NCBI RefSeq assembly: GCF_024793895.1
Contig: NZ_JANUSB010000015.1
Coordinates: forward strand, 1,755,157-1,819,156
DNA from: Serratia sp. AKBS12
Lineage (GTDB): Bacteria > Pseudomonadota > Gammaproteobacteria > Enterobacterales > Enterobacteriaceae
Reading direction: 5' to 3'
Length of the DNA: 64,000 bases
Shown: piece by piece, positions 62,684-64,000 of the stretch
How the letters are laid out: each line of letters begins with the position of its first letter
How positions within the stretch are numbered: position 1 is the first letter of the stretch
The notes under the pieces: generated by a model
Database searches by the model: none
Seen by the model: the letters and a program-made list of their open reading frames with translations, nothing else
Told to the model about the DNA's origin: nothing
Program-made: the position numbers and the translations under genes

Positions 62684-63502
62684 GTGACCACTGAAGCCCC
62701 TCGCAACCGAGCCCCTTATCTGATCAGCGTCGCCGGCGTGCAAGACATCACGCCGCACCTGCGTCGCATCACTTTTCATGCAGAGGATTTACAGTTCTAT
62801 CCGGCCAACGCCGCCGCTGCGCATATCAAGGTGTTCCTGCCACGCGAAGGGCAAACGCAGCCGGATTTACCACGTCTGACCCCCAACGGTCCGCAATGGG
62901 CTGACGATGCCGTCCGCCCGTTGGTACGCACCTATTCGGTACGCGCGGTACGCCCGGAACTGCGGGAAATAGACATCGAGTTTGCCCTGCACGCTCACCA
63001 TGGCCCGGCGGTACAATTTGCTCGCGCCGCCAAGGCCGGTGATAAAATCGGCATCAGCAACCCCGGCGGGCCAAAGCCAATGCTGCCGGAGGCCGACTTT
63101 TACTGTCTGGCCGGCGACCCCTCCTCACTGCCGGCGATTGCCGCGCTGTTGGAAAACCTCGCGCCGCGCGCACAAGGCCATGCCTTTATCCGCGTAGACA
63201 GTACCGCTGATGTGATCGATCTGAAAAAACCGGCGGGTTTTGAGTTGAGCTGGATTATCGGCGGAACCGAAAAAACCGCCGAATTGATTACCCAGTTCTG
63301 CGCGCTGCCACTGCCGCAAAGCGCGACGCACTTCTGGCTGGCTGGCGAAGACCAACTGGTGGTCGAACTGCGCCGTTACCTGCGCCGGGAACGCCAGTGT
63401 GAGCGTAATCAGCTTTATGCTGTTCCTTACTGGCGTGAAGGGTTAAATGAAGAGGGATATCATGAAAAACGCCATGAAATAATGGATAACATTGATGACT
63501 AA
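62684..63502 (+). CDS. NADPH-dependent ferric-siderophore reductase (YqjH/ViuB family)
   Basis: Flavin enzyme that releases iron from imported ferric siderophores. The 272-residue protein has an FAD-binding barrel with RTYSVRAVRPE (R-x-Y-S/T pattern), GPAVQFA...GDKIGISNPGG, and an NADPH-binding C-terminal half (LAGDPSSLPAIAALLENL, HFWLAGE). Start GTG 62684 with AGGAG upstream; an ATG at 62667 opens only a 6-codon frame. A Fur box in the promoter supports iron control. In E. coli the corresponding gene (yqjH) is not in the cha locus. Confidence 0.9.
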   Translation: MTTEAPRNRAPYLISVAGVQDITPHLRRITFHAEDLQFYPANAAAAHIKVFLPREGQTQPDLPRLTPNGPQWADDAVRPLVRTYSVRAVRPELREIDIEFALHAHHGPAVQFARAAKAGDKIGISNPGGPKPMLPEADFYCLAGDPSSLPAIAALLENLAPRAQGHAFIRVDSTADVIDLKKPAGFELSWIIGGTEKTAELITQFCALPLPQSATHFWLAGEDQLVVELRRYLRRERQCERNQLYAVPYWREGLNEEGYHEKRHEIMDNIDD

Positions 63503-63813
63503 GCAAGATAATCATCATTAATTACCAATGGCATGCAGAGTTTGTCGCATTTTTTTAGCGTATAGATAAAAAAAATGCCATAGGTTGCGTAAAAGTAAGT
63601 AAATAAAACCGCCTCAATGGCGGTTTTTTTGTTATTCTGAACGCATAAAGCCGCACAGGCCCAGCCAGTAAAATCAGAATTTCACAACACCACGACACGC
63701 AGCCCACCGGATGTGTTCTATTATGAAGTACTTTCTGGATACGCAACATCGCCGACTATGCAGGCGTTCGGTGCGGCCGGGAGCCTGCAGTTTAAGAAAG
63801 GAGATACACCAAA
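63503..63813. other. Intergenic region upstream of chaA
   Basis: Holds the terminator at 63608-63630 and the chaA promoter and leader. No short gene is supported. Confidence 0.5.
63608..63630 (+). terminator. Terminator after the siderophore reductase
   Basis: ACCGCC, loop TCAAT, GGCGGT, then six to seven Ts. Confidence 0.85.
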
Positions 63814-64000
63814 ATGAAGTCGCAACACGACCCAGGCCGCTCAAAATCACGCCACAGTGAATATTCCCTATTGTTCCCGATTGCCGCACTGGTCGTTTTA
63901 AATCTGTGGAGCAGCACCAGCAATTTCCCCTTGATCGTCGCCATCAACGTTCTGGCGCTGATCGGTATCCTGAGCAGCGCGTTCAGCGTGGTACGCCATG
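63814..64000 (+). CDS. chaA: Cation/proton antiporter ChaA (N-terminal part)
   Basis: The first 62 codons of ChaA, an inner-membrane Na+/H+, Ca2+/H+ and K+/H+ antiporter; the gene runs out of the window. The visible part matches E. coli ChaA at LVVLNLWSS and INVLALIGILSSAFSVVRH, covering the first two membrane helices. Start ATG 63814 with AAAGGAG upstream. It is divergent from chaB, with the siderophore reductase inserted between them. Confidence 0.93.
   Translation, partial: MKSQHDPGRSKSRHSEYSLLFPIAALVVLNLWSSTSNFPLIVAINVLALIGILSSAFSVVRH

Overview
The window reads as chromosomal DNA of a Serratia species (gamma-proteobacteria, Yersiniaceae). The secreted nuclease at 54857-55654 is clearly an orthologue of the Serratia marcescens nuclease, with enough substitutions to suggest a relative rather than marcescens itself. 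The other recognisable genes (uvrY-uvrC-pgsA-glyW-cysT-leuZ, chaABC, rhaBAD, cbl, norRVW, narGHJI) are enterobacterial in type. These identifications come from reading the proteins; no database search was run.

Layout. 1-3066: the end of a Gly/Val/Asp-rich protein, a YmgB/AriR-like regulator, a small unknown gene and the diguanylate cyclase DgcQ. 3072-16204: a nitrate/nitric-oxide island. narGHJI on the minus strand is divergent from narK; then come yeaR, norW and norV on the minus strand, and norR on the plus strand. A sigma-54 promoter and three NorR boxes lie between norV and norR. 16205-16579: an intergenic stretch carrying what looks like an ArcZ-type small RNA. 16580-27944: a FadL-type porin, then a tightly overlapping nine-gene operon: Ser-type sulfatase, its radical-SAM maturase, a MoxR/DUF58/DUF4381/VWA/VWA-TPR/BatD-like cassette and an exported HAD phosphatase. 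28189-35475: a GPH transporter and GH31 alpha-xylosidase pair, small and hypothetical genes, and gene-poor DNA up to a tRNA cluster. 35476-39836: leuZ, cysT, glyW, pgsA, uvrC, uvrY (minus) and yecF (plus). 39913-43914: small envelope proteins, a universal stress protein and a chloroperoxidase-like hydrolase. 44681-54630: transporters (CycA, EamA, LysE/RhtB, TrkH-like, BetT-like), two regulators and WrbA. 54857-64000: nuclease, rhaBADM, cbl, chaC, chaB, a Fur-boxed siderophore reductase and the start of chaA.

How the genes fit together. The nitrate/NO island links nitrate respiration (NarGHI, NarK) to NO detoxification (NorVW under NorR), with yeaR as the last gene of the norVW unit. The sulfatase operon puts an exported Ser-type sulfatase, its maturase and a complete MoxR-VWA membrane system in one transcription unit. 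This is the most unusual gene set in the window and suggests that the MoxR module serves the sulfatase or its substrate. The rha genes keep CRP and RhaS sites but have no rhaSR beside them. Several short genes below usual cut-offs are supported here: a 33-residue membrane peptide with a TTG start overlapping its upstream gene, a 58-residue protein at 47692-47868, and a weaker 38-residue membrane peptide candidate between two terminators.
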